Source: Phymatolithon calcareum (Eukaryota > Rhodophyta > Florideophyceae > Hapalidiales). From it: a DNA stretch of 64,000 nucleotides. The DNA lies in assembly GCA_977006965.1 (NCBI GenBank), contig OZ345375.1, positions 2,232,001 to 2,296,000 on the forward strand. The letters run 5' to 3'. Under the pieces are notes generated by a model, which was given only the letters and a program-made list of their open reading frames with translations, was not told the DNA's origin and did no database searches. The number at the start of each line of letters is the position of its first letter. The stretch's first letter is position 1. Positions 20,780 to 33,200 of this stretch are shown here, in pieces. The translations under genes were made by a program, and so were the position numbers.

Positions 20780-22200
20780 TTTGTACAGGAGAAGTTAGCC
20801 AGGTCGAAAGTAGATACATAAACTTAAGTAAACAAAATCTAATACAGACCACGTCCCTGATTGCGGTAGTTTTTGTCCCTTTGATTTCCACCACGGTGGT
20901 TATTACGCCCACCACCCTGCCGTTCCGTGTACCAAACTCCGCTTTGTTCACTGGCTTGCGTGTACAGTATTTTGCATTGAATGGGGCTCTCGCTTTGGGA
21001 CCGTACGGCTCGCATCACCGCACAGTTACGTCTGAGACCTGACCCTCTTCGTTTTTGCGACACGGTACATATTCGATCCATCCGAGTCTCCTACTTGGTC
21101 GAACAAGGACCATGACCCCCGTGAAGTACCCTTACTCTAGACCAAGATCGGTAGCTTCCAAAGAAGCTCCATCGACGCCAGTTTTCCGCATCCGGAATCT
21201 ACCAATCATCTCCACAGATGCTGGCTACTAGCCTGTGAAAACATTCATATTGACGTGTGAACACTCGTGTACGTAAAGCGTACAATTCGTTAATGGCATT
21301 CGTATCCGCAATGCTCTGCCTCGCTGTCTGAAGTCGCAGGCTTAACTCGTGCAGATTTAAAATGTCCTTGTCTCCCTCGTGGGTGTCTTGGAAAGATATG
21401 CCGTGAACAAGGAGAACTATTTTTCGATGTTCACAGGTTTCCAGATTTCTCTTGAGTTCACTTTGACAACGCCAATGGGTACAATGAATTCGATGTCTTC
21501 TCGTTTCCGTTGAGAAGAACGTGTAAAATTGAAATACCGATAACGTGTCCACGACGCAAGAGTTCGGGGGCAGCGCTGAGTGTCTCAAAGGTTCTAAAGT
21601 TCGCACTTGGCTCATGTTTGTGACTACCGCAGTTCGAGTCTACGATTTTTCGAGCTCTTTCGCTAGCTGGGACACGGTTAAAGCTTCATTGCACCGTACG
21701 TGCACTGAATTCCTAGGGAAGATATGGTCAATATATTTGTGGGTGTGACCCACTGGAAGAAATAAGACGCAGTTCTCCAACACAAATAGCTCCATGTACG
21801 CCATGTGTACTTTTCTTGATTTCGCGTATAAAGATATCCCTGTGAAAGTATGGGACATCATTATGAAAACCTCGGCGAGCCTTATCGGTAAGAAAGAGGT
21901 AAGTTGTTTTCAGAACGTGACTAGAACCAAACTCAAAATCTTCTGCAAATAGAATAAAGTAGACATTTGGCACCGAAAAATGATCCTTCACTCTCACGAC
22001 ACGAACCATAAGAGACTCTCCGCGAAGGTGTTTTGTATTGAATACCAAGTGCGGAAACCCAACGTGCGCTACGCGTCATGGCATATTCCTCTCGTTCACG
22101 GGGGTGGCAAAGGCAACACCGTAGAATTAGCAAAGGACTTGGCGGATATGTGTATCTTTCTCACCTTAACTTCAGGAATTTTTTCTTCCTCATAAGAAGA
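20780..22200 (-). pseudogene. Decayed transposase-like gene with a GHTH motif
   Basis: Minus-strand frames at 22133-21933, 22048-21728, 21861-21640, 21615-21199 and 21081-20839 succeed one another with frame changes. The clearest block is FLPVGHTHKYIDHIF (about 21745-21700), followed by a segment ending LTVSQLAKELEKS. A VGHTHxDID motif of this kind recurs in large transposase-like families in algae, oomycetes and animals; the exact superfamily is uncertain. The last frame is rich in Arg and Gly (GGGRNNHRGGNQR), which may or may not belong. Many stops and shifts make a working protein impossible. Confidence 0.4.
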
Positions 22201-25200
22201 AAGTAGGAGATTGGAACAGGAGGAGGAGTACATGCAACGGGCTCATCGGCGTAATATCTTTGATGCATTTTTCGTACACGTCCTTCTTCCGACTGTACGG
22301 GAGCTGGATGTCTACCGAGTCGGGCGTAGATCATCCCATTATCGTTGAAAGATGACGCAAGAAGAACTACTTCAATCTTGCGAAAATCAGCCTGTCCTTC
22401 CCGGGGAAGTTAGGCGTTGGCTGCGGAAGCATCCGCACACCCCGTTTCTTTCACCATAGCCAGCATAGACTTGGAAAAGGAAAGGGATTTAATTAGGGAA
22501 GCGTTTCAAACGCGCTTTATACCGAAGTTGAGGTGACCACATTCTCACAACATGGTTTTCAAGGAGCGCTTCCTCTCGGCTCGTGTCATCTGCAGGATCC
22601 GCCTTCCCTGTGCAATGGTCTCATTTTTGTCCGCTTCAAGAGAACATTTTATCTCTTGTAGCAGACCCAGTCGTTATTGAACTGATCTCAGTCCCCTGCA
22701 GGGTTTCTACAGCGGCACTTCGACAGTGCAGATCTAGCAAGTACGACGTGTAGTGGTATGATTTGTGCAGATGGAAAGCCCATACCGTCTGAAATGTTGA
22801 AATTGGGCATCGCTATTGGCTCAGTGATGTCACGTTCTGCCAAAGTGTGCCGCCAACAGGCCCAAATAGAGTGCGTCATAGGATGGGTTGCAGTGTTTTA
22901 CGAAACGAAGGACGAGAGCGACCAGCTCTTGCTGTGAGTTATGGATGTGGGTTATAGAAGCGTCTGAGCCGGAATGGACCTCCAGTTAAACATGAACAGG
23001 TATGTAGTTGTGATAAGGTTTGAATTCGACATGAATCTTTACCAGGAGTGCGACAACCTACTACTCGCCATACATGGCCACCGCCATACTATGGCGTACG
23101 CCGCGTATGGTACGTAAAGACGTCCATTCAGAAGCTCTGATTTCAGTTATCCTCGGAGTACAAGACAGCTCTCTGAGCACTGGAATAGGGTAAGGAGATG
23201 AATATGAAAAATTTTCCTCCGATCCCATTCCGGCGAAACATAGTGCTATGCAGTCACTCGAAAGTGTTCAGCACAACCTTGGAGATAGCAGTGAGTTACA
23301 CAGTTCTTCTTAGAAAGTAGCTATATCGGTGTCACAGAACGTGAAGATATCTGATCCAACGTTATATATTTACTTCAGGCTCTGCAATTTCTTCTGATCA
23401 TATGTACTCCAGTGGCCCGTGTCGCACCCACCGGTATCACAGTGCTATCGCCAGATCCCAGTGAGGTGAATTGATTCGTTCTTGATCTGCCGTTGATCTC
23501 TCGCTGATGAACAAGGATCGATACCTTTGTGGATATCTAACATTTCGCATACCATTTCCCTATGATCCAGTAAATGTATTTTCATGATACTTATTAGATG
23601 GACAATTTCCCATTCTATGACAGCCGTTAACCGCACTCTCAATGATTGCGCAATGACATCTTTACGGTATAACGGAGAAGTAATTCATGTAGAAATGGCT
23701 TCGAGCGCGCATCAGAAACATTACTATTGGTTAACTGTAATAATTATATGTGAATATGCTTGATTGACAATAGTCCACTTGTCAATCTTGTATTGGTAAG
23801 GATTGAAATAAATTAATTTTGGATCGTGAGTTTCATAGTTTGCAAAATATTTTCAATTCTTTTGTAGAAATGCATCACATCTGCATTCCCACTTGCACTG
23901 GCCTGGACTAATCTTCCATATCGCCTTAATCTTCGCGGTTCTATGCTCTGCGGTGCTCGACAATAGAAGTGATGCGCGCTACATACCGATTCGTATGTGC
24001 TCTGCACGCTGTATGCATATGGCGTCGAGCTTAAAGCGCTGTTAAACTAGGGTCGTAGAACGACAGATCTCGGCGCAGGCGGTGGTAATACGTCATTGCG
24101 CTGTCAAGTCGGCCTCTACATTTCGCTTAGAGCGCTCGGTGCTATCGGTATAAGTTGTGTCCATTGGTGCACCGTGAAGATCGTGCGCTCACTCTTAAGC
24201 GCTCTTGTGGCGTCTTTGCAATGCGAATTCCAAAGCTCCATGTTGTTGCAGTACTGTCGAGCAAACTGGATAGCGCATCACTACATGAACCGCTGGTTTC
24301 CACTAAGAGGTACATCAGCTGACCTGGAACACCTCGGAAGTGGAGCGCGAGATGTAGTGCGCTTGTTGAAAGCTCAGTTGCCGTGGTGGCGGTGCGGATC
24401 ATTGGCAAGAGATTTGGATTTGAACTGTTTGAATATGAATCGGTTATTATTTTCACTGAAAACTGGAGCGCTGCCGGCGCATTCAGATGTTAGGATGTCA
24501 GTATCGATGGCAATCACAGAGTTAGGTAAATCCTCTCTGACGTACTTTTCGGATTCCAAGATGTGCATGCTAAATAAATGACTTGGATGCCAACATTTCT
24601 CGTGGCAAAACAAATTTGAAACATCGCTCTCAAGTCAGCTTTTCAGTCATTCGCCAACCCTGGGGCCTATTCAACCGTTAATCGCACGTAGATATGCGCA
24701 CTCCGAAGAAGAATTTCGACTTACAAAACTGGCCTTGCCGTACGTCCTCTCAATCCCGGCTCTTCCCGTGTGTAAATTCAGGGTGCAGCCAAATTTGTCA
24801 GGGATGGACTTCAATTGACCACAAAAAAAGGCTCTCGGTCTTTTCCAATGTCCTCAAAATCAGACACATAGCGGTCTGTGAAATAGAAATTGAAGATTGA
24901 AAAAATAGCGATTATGAAATCCATCAGCATTCATGGCACTGAACCAATGTATCATGCAGAAGGGCGATGAGTGTGCCATTTTGCATACCGGAAACATGAA
25001 TATGCTCATTCCAAGTTGAATTCGTGGCCTTGGATACGTTGATCATGATCGTTACGGGAAGTCGCAGACGGTGACTGGATGCAATTGATGGACGCATACG
25101 GTTAATTCAGTCCACCGTAAGTTGTAATTAAAGCCGTCCATCTCGTAGCGGGACGACATAGAAGAATTTTCTGCGCTAAGTGAAAGCGTCGCTCGCATAA

Positions 25201-26214
25201 CGGTTCCTTGACGCTTGTGCGGACCTTTTAGACCTGTCATTGCGTGATGCTCGATTGAATGAAAGGATTACAAAACTCCGCACACTCGAGAAACGCAAGT
25301 TCAAATTGCATGTCAGTAGCGCTGAGAGACTTCAAATGAAAGTCTTGTGTGTTGCAGCTGCGCAGTACCTTAAATCATAATTCAGTGTGCGACGCATATG
25401 GCATTACCCCACGCTTGGTTGATCAAATGCATTGTTCTCGGTTGAGAGCCCAAGAAGATCGGGCTCTGACTCTTATCAGCGGTAAAAAGCGCCAACTGCA
25501 AATGTGAGTTTTCCCTTTAGCTTTCCGTCACAGTCGGTTGCATGGTAGTGATACCTCTGTGGTGTTAACATTTTATCTGCAGATATCGGCGACGGCGATG
25601 TGGGCTTTTGTTTCGGAATGACATCGAGATGAGAACACCTGCTATACAGAATTCTTTGTCCAATAGTGTGAAGACAAATCAACTCTTCGAGCAATGCAGT
25701 TCTTGATTAAAATACCCTTTGCATGTGTAGCAGAGCAAGTGCTGTAGCTCCAATCGTCTCATACAATGCCGCCGCCATCACTGACACTGCAATATCATCC
25801 TCAATTATTCCAGAGAACGGGATTGCAATTCGGTCGGATGCACCTCCATGGCTTGGTAGATGGTCAAGGATTGTAGTCATCTGAGTGGGTCGGCACCAAA
25901 CCGGGACTCTCGGTCAATTAAAAATTCGATCGATCTCACATAGGGTGACACAGAAACTTCCAGAGCTTCATAGTGAATCTTTGGAACCTTTTATGTCATG
26001 ATAGACTTTCCTCAGGGGAATTGAGAGTTTTCTCTTCTGCAGACGTGAATACGCTTACGGTAAACTCCACATGACACTTAGACAGCCTATGAACTAGGAC
26101 ATAGCCACATAATTAAGATTAGAATTTATGCGAAAAAGGCAAAAGGGACTAAGCGAGATGCGATTCTAATCTATTTCCAAAGCAACAATTCATAATTTGC
26201 GTAAAATACGGCGG
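22201..26214. other. No gene recognised
   Basis: About 4 kb with only short frames. A 161-codon + frame at 24096-24581 and overlapping minus frames (24374-24613, 24142-24456) show no motif I know. The minus side may be a tail of the transposon whose transposase fragment lies at 26215-27624. No repeat borders found by eye. Confidence 0.4.
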
Positions 26215-27624
26215 TCAAGAACAAACTCCTCGAAGACGGAACCCTGCCGATCCGCGGAGCACATCTAACTTGTCTTTTATTTCGTCTAGAAAGTATCGCT
26301 GACTGTCAACATCAAAATACTCAATGCATCTGTCGATGCAGCCAGCTAGCTCAACAGTCCGCCATTTTGATTTTGTTGGAACTCCTCTTCGATTAATAGA
26401 AGCATAAGGATAACATGAGAGTTTATCAATAGTTAGGTCATTTTTCCAGTCGATTCGCAAGAGCAAGTCATCGTCGTTCACTGTCTGACAACTTTTGTTG
26501 CTGTACTTATGCTCAAAATGCCATATCTCGTTTACTCGGCCGTAGTATATATTTATTCCCCCTTGCTCGTTTTCTTCAGACTCAAATTGTCCAGCCACCC
26601 AGCACTTCTGCCTGGAATCCGATGAGTTGTTTGCCTTTCGGAGCCGGTATCGCTCGTAGCACTCCGTGCTAAATGATCGCTGACCCCTTTTGAAATGAAT
26701 CATTTGTACTTTTCGCAAGCAAGAAATTGAAACGCTCGTCTCTTCGTCTCCTAAACTCGCACTTAAGAATACTTTCGCTTCTTCCAGCCTTTTTTCCCCA
26801 CCTGCAACCATGGTTTTGTATAAGTACTGGGTAATGTGTTCATTTTCTCTGTCCTCAGATGATGGTCCGGATACAATCGACAGCATTTTACGAGCGCGAA
26901 AAAGCTTGAGTCCAAGTAGAGTATTGTCGTGGTGGAACAGGTGAGCTTCAATTCGCACGGACGACTGTTCCCTCGATCTAATTTCTCCCACCAGTCGCTC
27001 CACAATGATCATAGACACAGTGGTCAGCGGTCCACAATCGTTCATCATTTCCGCGAGATGTAGAATAGCATGAGTTGTAGGGGTGAAGCAGAACTTATGG
27101 GAATCGTCGATAAAGAATATATCTGTGAAAAGAGCGTGTGCTGTTTGAACAATAGTGCGAAGCTCTGAAACGGCTGCAGCATCTGGCGTAGGGTCAAAGT
27201 CAATGTCAAGCATTTGAGATGTAAGCACCCAAAGACGAGTAAGGCGATTATCGACATTTGCACCGCGAAAAAGAAGAGCTCCGTAATGCAATCCGAGACT
27301 TTTCCAGTCCTCCGCTTTATATCTTCGAATGAACTGAAATGGCAATGGCGGTCGACCCCAAGAGGCTGGTATGCTTCCCAGGTTGTCTTTCAAAGCGTTT
27401 TGCGCTCTTATTTGCACTGCTTCGGAGATGACAGAGGGAGAAGACAGAGCAACTGTCCTTTTGTGTAAGCCCAAGGAGAGAAAAGTAAGATGTTTAACCC
27501 ACCCAGAAAGGCACAAGTGCATCGGGTCAAACAGGAACGATTTAGTGTAGTCAAGAGTTAGTCTCGATAGTATGGGACGCCGCTTAATCCCTGTTACTCT
27601 TGTCAGTTGAGTAAAAGAGCGCAA
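26215..27624 (-). pseudogene. CACTA/EnSpm-type transposase, C-terminal half
   Basis: An uninterrupted frame of 469 codons, but with no ATG at its upstream end: a TGA precedes the first sense codons at about 27633. It corresponds to the C-terminal half of CACTA-type transposases. Visible blocks are FLFDPMHLCLSGWVKHLT near the start, YKAEDWKSLGLHYG, LWVLTSQML, FCFTPTTHAILHLAEMMNDCGPLT and VERLVGEIRSREQSS followed by EAHLFHHDN. The N-terminal catalytic half is missing or split off, so this is a 5'-truncated relic despite the clean frame. The clean 1.4-kb frame suggests rather recent truncation. No CACTA-type termini were located. Confidence 0.6.
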
Positions 27625-27868
27625 ATGCTGTCATATTTCACGATTAAAATGGGCCGTGTAACAACTTATCGTTCGCATACTTTTCACTCTATGTTCACCG
27701 ACACTGACGTGAACAAAAACCATTCCATAGGTTACAGACTGTCGGACAGCAGAACTCTAGTGTCTATGTGACGAACATCCTCAATTGAGGGTGGATTTAA
27801 AAGCTCAAAAACGTTTGTAAAAAGAATGCGGAACAATTTTTCAGCGCCAGATTCGGAAAGGTGACCTT

Positions 27869-29379
27869 TTGTTCTTGGTGGGGAGTACACCTTTTACTAC
27901 CTTAAAACCGCGTCGCTCGCCGGTAGGAACGAAAATCTGTTCGTCACTCAGAAAAAACACATCCGCCATGCGTCGAGAAAAAGACCCGCGCCGAGTGGTC
28001 GGTGCAGCCGTACACACCAAAGCAACATCATTGCCAAGTCTCGCAGAGTGCTGTCGACTATACGGAGCGTTTTACAAGTCAAAAAAGGTGAACGGCACTG
28101 TTCAAGAGGTGCACGTTGATGAAATCAGGGTCGCTCGAGCACGTCACATCGCTTGAAATGGGTCCTTGTTCAGAAACCAATCGAGAAGACTTAGATTAAG
28201 ACTATCGAGATTGTTAACGTCAAGGCAGTGAAGGCTGATGAAGGCGCTCATTCATCTCGAATAGTTGTATCAAGTCCCTGCAGGCAAAATTCTGTACCTC
28301 GAACGCCGGGCTACAGGACTCGCGGTCGAACATCTTCTTCGCCAAACGCCGAGTTCCCCGTTCAGTATGAACCACACTCTCGACAGAAGGCAACACAAAC
28401 CTACCACACAGTCAACAGGAGCTCTGAAAGCCCTCTTGCGGGCTCTCTCGCCTACAACCTGCATGGTTCTTGGGAAAAAAATCGCAAGAGGAGCTTGACA
28501 TCTGCACGAGACTGTGCGCAGAGTATATTTGCTCATGGAGTGCCACGGTTCGAGCGCCAAGTTCTATGTCCAGTTGGGGGCAGGATTCCCCGTCAGTTCT
28601 GGAAAGTTCGCACTATAAACGGAGAAGTTATATCCGAGAATGTTGGCATCGGGTTCCACACACCGTACGATTCCTTCATGACGATGTTTCGCCGAGTGCA
28701 CCTGCGAACAATTTTTGCTTTGGCATCCGCTAAGCTGAAACGAATAGTAACAATGGAGGCTAAGATATTCGGAATACTCGTCCTCATGAGTTGGGCGCAA
28801 AGAGATTTATGGAAGTCTTCCATGGGGAACAAGTATATCCTCGCTCCTTCACTTTCAGAAAGTGGGATGACCAGAGCCAGGGTCTCCGAGTACCTCCGGT
28901 GCGTCACATTTACTGTGTGACCAAGTGAACAAGGCACTATGTTGTCTGTACAGTATCGGTAGGCTCTCGTTCAGGATTTTGTCGATGCTATTAATGATCA
29001 CAAAAAATCTACTGTGTTTCTATTAGACATGATTTGCTTTGACAAGTTCATATCTCTTTGGCATGGCAACGGAGGTCATTGGATTGAAAATGGCCTCCTT
29101 CAGTACATCGCCATCCACCGAAAACCAGGGAAATGTTACGAGCTACAGAATTCAGCCTAAGGAAGACGTGAGATAATGCTACATCTTGAGCTGAGGACCA
29201 CGGCAGAGGGCGAGAAGCAAAACGGTTTAGAAGGTGAAACTACCCATAATACAGTTGTACTGCGTCGTCTTGTGGCGCCATACTCTGGTACAAGGCGCCA
29301 CGTCCTCCCGGATTCATTTCGCCTCGCGCAATATTCATCGATGTTCTTTGCTCCAACGGCGGTGTTGAAACCCACTTAA
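27869..29379 (+). pseudogene. PiggyBac-type transposase relic (DDE_Tnp_1_7 family)
   Basis: Three blocks in order. 27869-28156 has ECCRLYGAFYKSKKVNGTV followed by VHVDEIRV, like the N-terminal module of algal/oomycete piggyBac transposases. 28228-28920 has an acidic TMEAKIFGILVLMS helix and SLSESGMTRARVSEYLRCV, matching the region before the first catalytic Asp. From about 28990 to 29379 come SLWHGNGGHWIENGLLQY, IAIHRKPGKCYELQN, IMLHLELR and VLRRLVAPYSGTRRHVLPDS, the region around the second catalytic Asp. Stops and frame changes at about 28160-28230, 28920-28990 and 29158 disable it. No TTAA-flanked ends were found. Confidence 0.65.
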
Positions 29380-29734
29380 CTCCCTCGAAGATGTAACGAA
29401 AGCCACAAGTGGCATGATGACTACTTTAGCGGTTCAAAACAACTGCAGAGTCTGACAAGTCAAGGAATTAACCCTCGTGTTCTCATCATGTTATGTACTT
29501 GCTGGCGCCGCAGTCAACATATGTGGTACTTCCACTGGTAGAAGCTGCTTTGCTAAGCATTCTGAACACATCCATGAGCTTGATGCGTTTGATGAGCCAA
29601 ATATAGAGTAGCATTCGTTGGCAAAAAAAATGATCTCATTCTTTCAATTGAGGGAAAATTCCCGTGATATAGACACTAGAAGGATTGGAGAGCACGTTTA
29701 AAATAATTCGCAAAATTCTGGTCGCATTCTATCG
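29380..29734. other. No gene recognised
   Basis: Space between the piggyBac relic and the Copia LTR. It may hold the decayed 3' part of the piggyBac transposase, but nothing can be assigned. Confidence 0.4.
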
Positions 29735-30214
29735 TACCAAATGCAATTGAGGGCAGTTCTGTCAGGGTCGTCCCGTTCGGTGGTGACGGGTTGAGAGACT
29801 GACTAGAATGAGTTTGGGATAATCGGCCTTATGGTACAGGTGCGCTTATCCGGGGCGATTGCAATTGCGGCCGCCAAAGGCGTGAGCGCTATCGCGGTAA
29901 TGATTCCTTTGTCTGTAATGATTCAGGGGCTTTCATGAGGTGTAGGTTATTCTTTCTTGGCTTCCTTGCTCTACCTATCCTACTGTTTCTTATAGGCAAT
30001 TCCTCCCTCTTGGTATTCTACTCTAGTATCTACATTGGGCTAACACTGCTTAGGGCGTGTTGTAACCGCTTCAGGAACCATCCCGTTTGGGGCACAGGAT
30101 TATGCATGTGTTCCGTTTGGGGCCGTTCATACCACCGATTCAAGTGCATGCATATGCACTTCTAGTACACTGCAGATAGTGCACTCGATGTTACTGGCGA
30201 GGATGAACCGACAC
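29735..30214 (-). repeat. 3' LTR of Copia element 1
   Basis: 480 bases matching 35045-35532. On the minus strand the LTR would begin GTGTCGGTTCATCC; the other end is TTTGGTA. A hydrophobic 76-codon frame (29935-30165, +) lies in it and is shared with the other LTR. Confidence 0.85.
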
Positions 30215-30253
30215 TCGGCCCATTTTTAATCGCGAGAAACATCGAATTCGGGG

Positions 30254-33200
30254 TTAAAGTCGCTTTCCATTCTTTACTGTTCCTGTCCATTTTTGAGATT
30301 CGCGCTCCACCCATGCGTTGAGATTGATGTTCATTCTATTGGTTCGCACGAGATCTCGTAAAGCCTTGCACGCATTAGACTTTGTGAGACCGTCAGCTAG
30401 ATTTTGATCACCCGGGATCCAGAAGACGTCAACAATCTCCCTGCGATCGTAACACTGGCGGAGCATATTGCGGTCTATGAGAACCCTTTTCTCTCTAGTT
30501 GTCTTTAGGGTGGTAAGTCCATCGAATAAACAATTAGAGTCGGTGTACAGGTGAAGAGGGATCGGATGGCCAAGGATCTTTTGGAGCGTCATACGAATCG
30601 GAGAGCCATGATCGAAGCCCAGAACCATGGCTTACAACGCAGCAGCGAGCACACTGCGGGTGATTCGCTTGAGCTTTACAAATGCATAGAGAACAATATT
30701 GGCTTTTCCTTCGCCGTCGAGTAAGACCACGATGAATCCCAGCTGGGAGGTGAAATCCTTATTGTTCGCGAAGCTCGCGTCGACAAATATTGCAAACGTA
30801 AGCGTCTCCTTGTCGAGGGTCATGAAGCTGAGGCCCACATGAGCGGTGTTCATGCAGTCCTCGATGACCTTATTGAGGGCGCGAGCGTCTTTGGTACGGC
30901 TCTTTTGCTTTTGCTGCAAAAGAGAATCCAAAACAAAATTCGGGGCGGCATGTGGCGCCAACATACGCGCCCAGTGCACGCTGCGATATGTAATCGTCTT
31001 TAAAACCAGAATCCGTGGCGATAACGTGCAGATTTTTCATATGTTCAGCTTGTGAGAGCGTTATAATGTCTCCATTCTTCGAGAGAAGACCACCGTTGAA
31101 CTTAATCGGGGTTTCGGGGGTTAAAACGGTGGCGGGTTTCGACTGGAATATTTTCGATTCTGTTTTCTCCAATGCAATAAAATTTTCTGTCCCTGTTGAC
31201 AGCGTATCATCTGTCTGCAAGCAGGTCACACCTCGTGTCAGACTTTTCGGATCCGTCGTGTGTAGCAAGCATAGGTCATAGCTGGAAGGTGTCATTCCAA
31301 GCTTATCGATGTGGTGGTTTTGGTATATGATAAACGATTGAACTCCTGCTTCTGGAATTCCATATAGTGGGGTATCAATACGCAAAATCTTATCTTCTGC
31401 AAGTACGAGTTCAGAAGGTGGGCGTACGAAGATAGGACGGTTGACATTCGTTGACCTCTGTGTGTACGCTTGCGTGATGTCGCGCGTGAAAATCTCAAGT
31501 GACGGATCGATGGCATGAATTGCCAGAAGTAACCGCTGCGATGAGCGTTGGACTGTGGGGGAGTGCGTTAGTAGCCTGTGAATTTTGACGTTGAATACTT
31601 GGACGACGAGCCGAGACTTTTCGTATACCTCTGGTGATTCCTCATTCTTCACTGAGTCGACAAATCTCGACCCAAATATACGGTAGCCTTCTGCTTCGGT
31701 TGCGGGTACAACGCGGAAAATCCCCTTCTCTGAGAGTCCATTGAGCTCGTTGATGTGACTGGTTAGAAAACACGGGTCAGTAGCTTTTCCGAGACGTGCC
31801 GAGGCGATGTTGCAACTTGCAATATTGTTGAGTTCTTCAAGATCAGATTCTTCCCTCAGATCGGCTGAAGATGCATACGAGAAGTAAAATGATGCTTGAA
31901 AAGAAAGATAGACTGCTGGGTTGTTCTGAGGCTGCTCAACATTCTCCATGACAGTGGGAGTGACGACTTCACCTGCGTCGTTTGTGCTTTCGCTGTAGTT
32001 AGCGGTGTTGCCTTCCGTGTTGTTTGCAGAAGTCCCATTTTCTACAGGCGTGAAGTAAGACTTCACGACTGTTGACCTGAACTGTGTGGGACCGCTTGGT
32101 GGAGGTAGTAGTAGAGTGCATGTCTCGTCTTTTCGATCGAGCAACGTAAAAGGTCCTTCCCATTTGTCTTAGTGTAGACAGTACACGAGCACATGGGAAC
32201 CAATGGGAGTGTTCTGAATGTCTGTAACGTCCGGGCCGTGTCTCGTACGTAGTGCATCTCTGACTTGACGCTTGACGAAGTGTTTGGACATTGCGTCTGT
32301 TGCTTTTCGGACCGCGATTGCTCGTTCATACATCGTAGGGCTCGGCTTGTCTATGGGACTGAGACGTTGTAGTGCACCGTATACGAGTAGGGTCGGTACA
32401 ATTCCATCCGAACCTGCTGAGTCATTGGCAGCCTTAACCGCTCCTTGCAGTAAGCTTTCTTTGTCCAACGAGGGTGCCTCGTTTGTCATGATTTTGTACG
32501 CACGTCGTAGGGGGTGTGGTATCGTTCCACAAAGCTCATAGAATTCGCAGATTCCACTGGTATGGCATGCGTGGTTATGTGCATCATGTCTGCGTAAGTT
32601 TGAAATTTAGATGCAAGGAAGTTCTTTCCAGCATCATGCGTGATGACATCCGGAGGACCAAGGTACACGTAAATCCAACATAGCTTCAAAGCTCGCCAAA
32701 GGGACTCTGCGGATACCACGTCTAACCACTTTGCGGCCTGGTATCTAGTTGCCTCATCAACAACATGTAGGATGGGTTTTCCATCAATGTACATCATGTC
32801 GACAAAAATAGTGTGGTTGAACTGCTTGTCCATTCGGAGGGCGAACTTAAATCTGCGAGGTTTTTCAGCGTAGATCTGGCATAGCTGACAACGACGTACG
32901 ATGTCTTCTAGAATAGTTCTCGTGCCGCTGTTCACGTGGTCAATATCTGTACGCTTTAGAACGTTCATCTGCTTGTCTGTGCTTGGGTGACCAAAACGAC
33001 GGTGAAAACGACGGAGCTCGTTTTCTGTGAGCATGCAAGAGGTTAATTGGTTCCAAATCAGAAAAGGATGTCCGAATTTCCTTGATACTGGGGTTGATAT
33101 GCCTGATGGTGCGTGTACTAACTTATTTGTTAGATTGCAGTAGGATACTTTCAGTCTGTCCATATCTGCGAGGGACAATAGGATGGGAACATCAGCATCG

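Noticed and set aside
20716-21042. 108-codon + frame with hydrophobic middle
   Set aside because: It opposes the minus-strand decayed transposase-like frames and has no recognisable feature.
24096-24581. 161-codon + frame
   Set aside because: No motif, competing minus-strand frames of similar quality, and no repeat or neighbour support.
26215-27624. Intact host gene of 469 residues
   Set aside because: The uninterrupted frame has no ATG at its start and matches only the C-terminal half of CACTA-type transposases.
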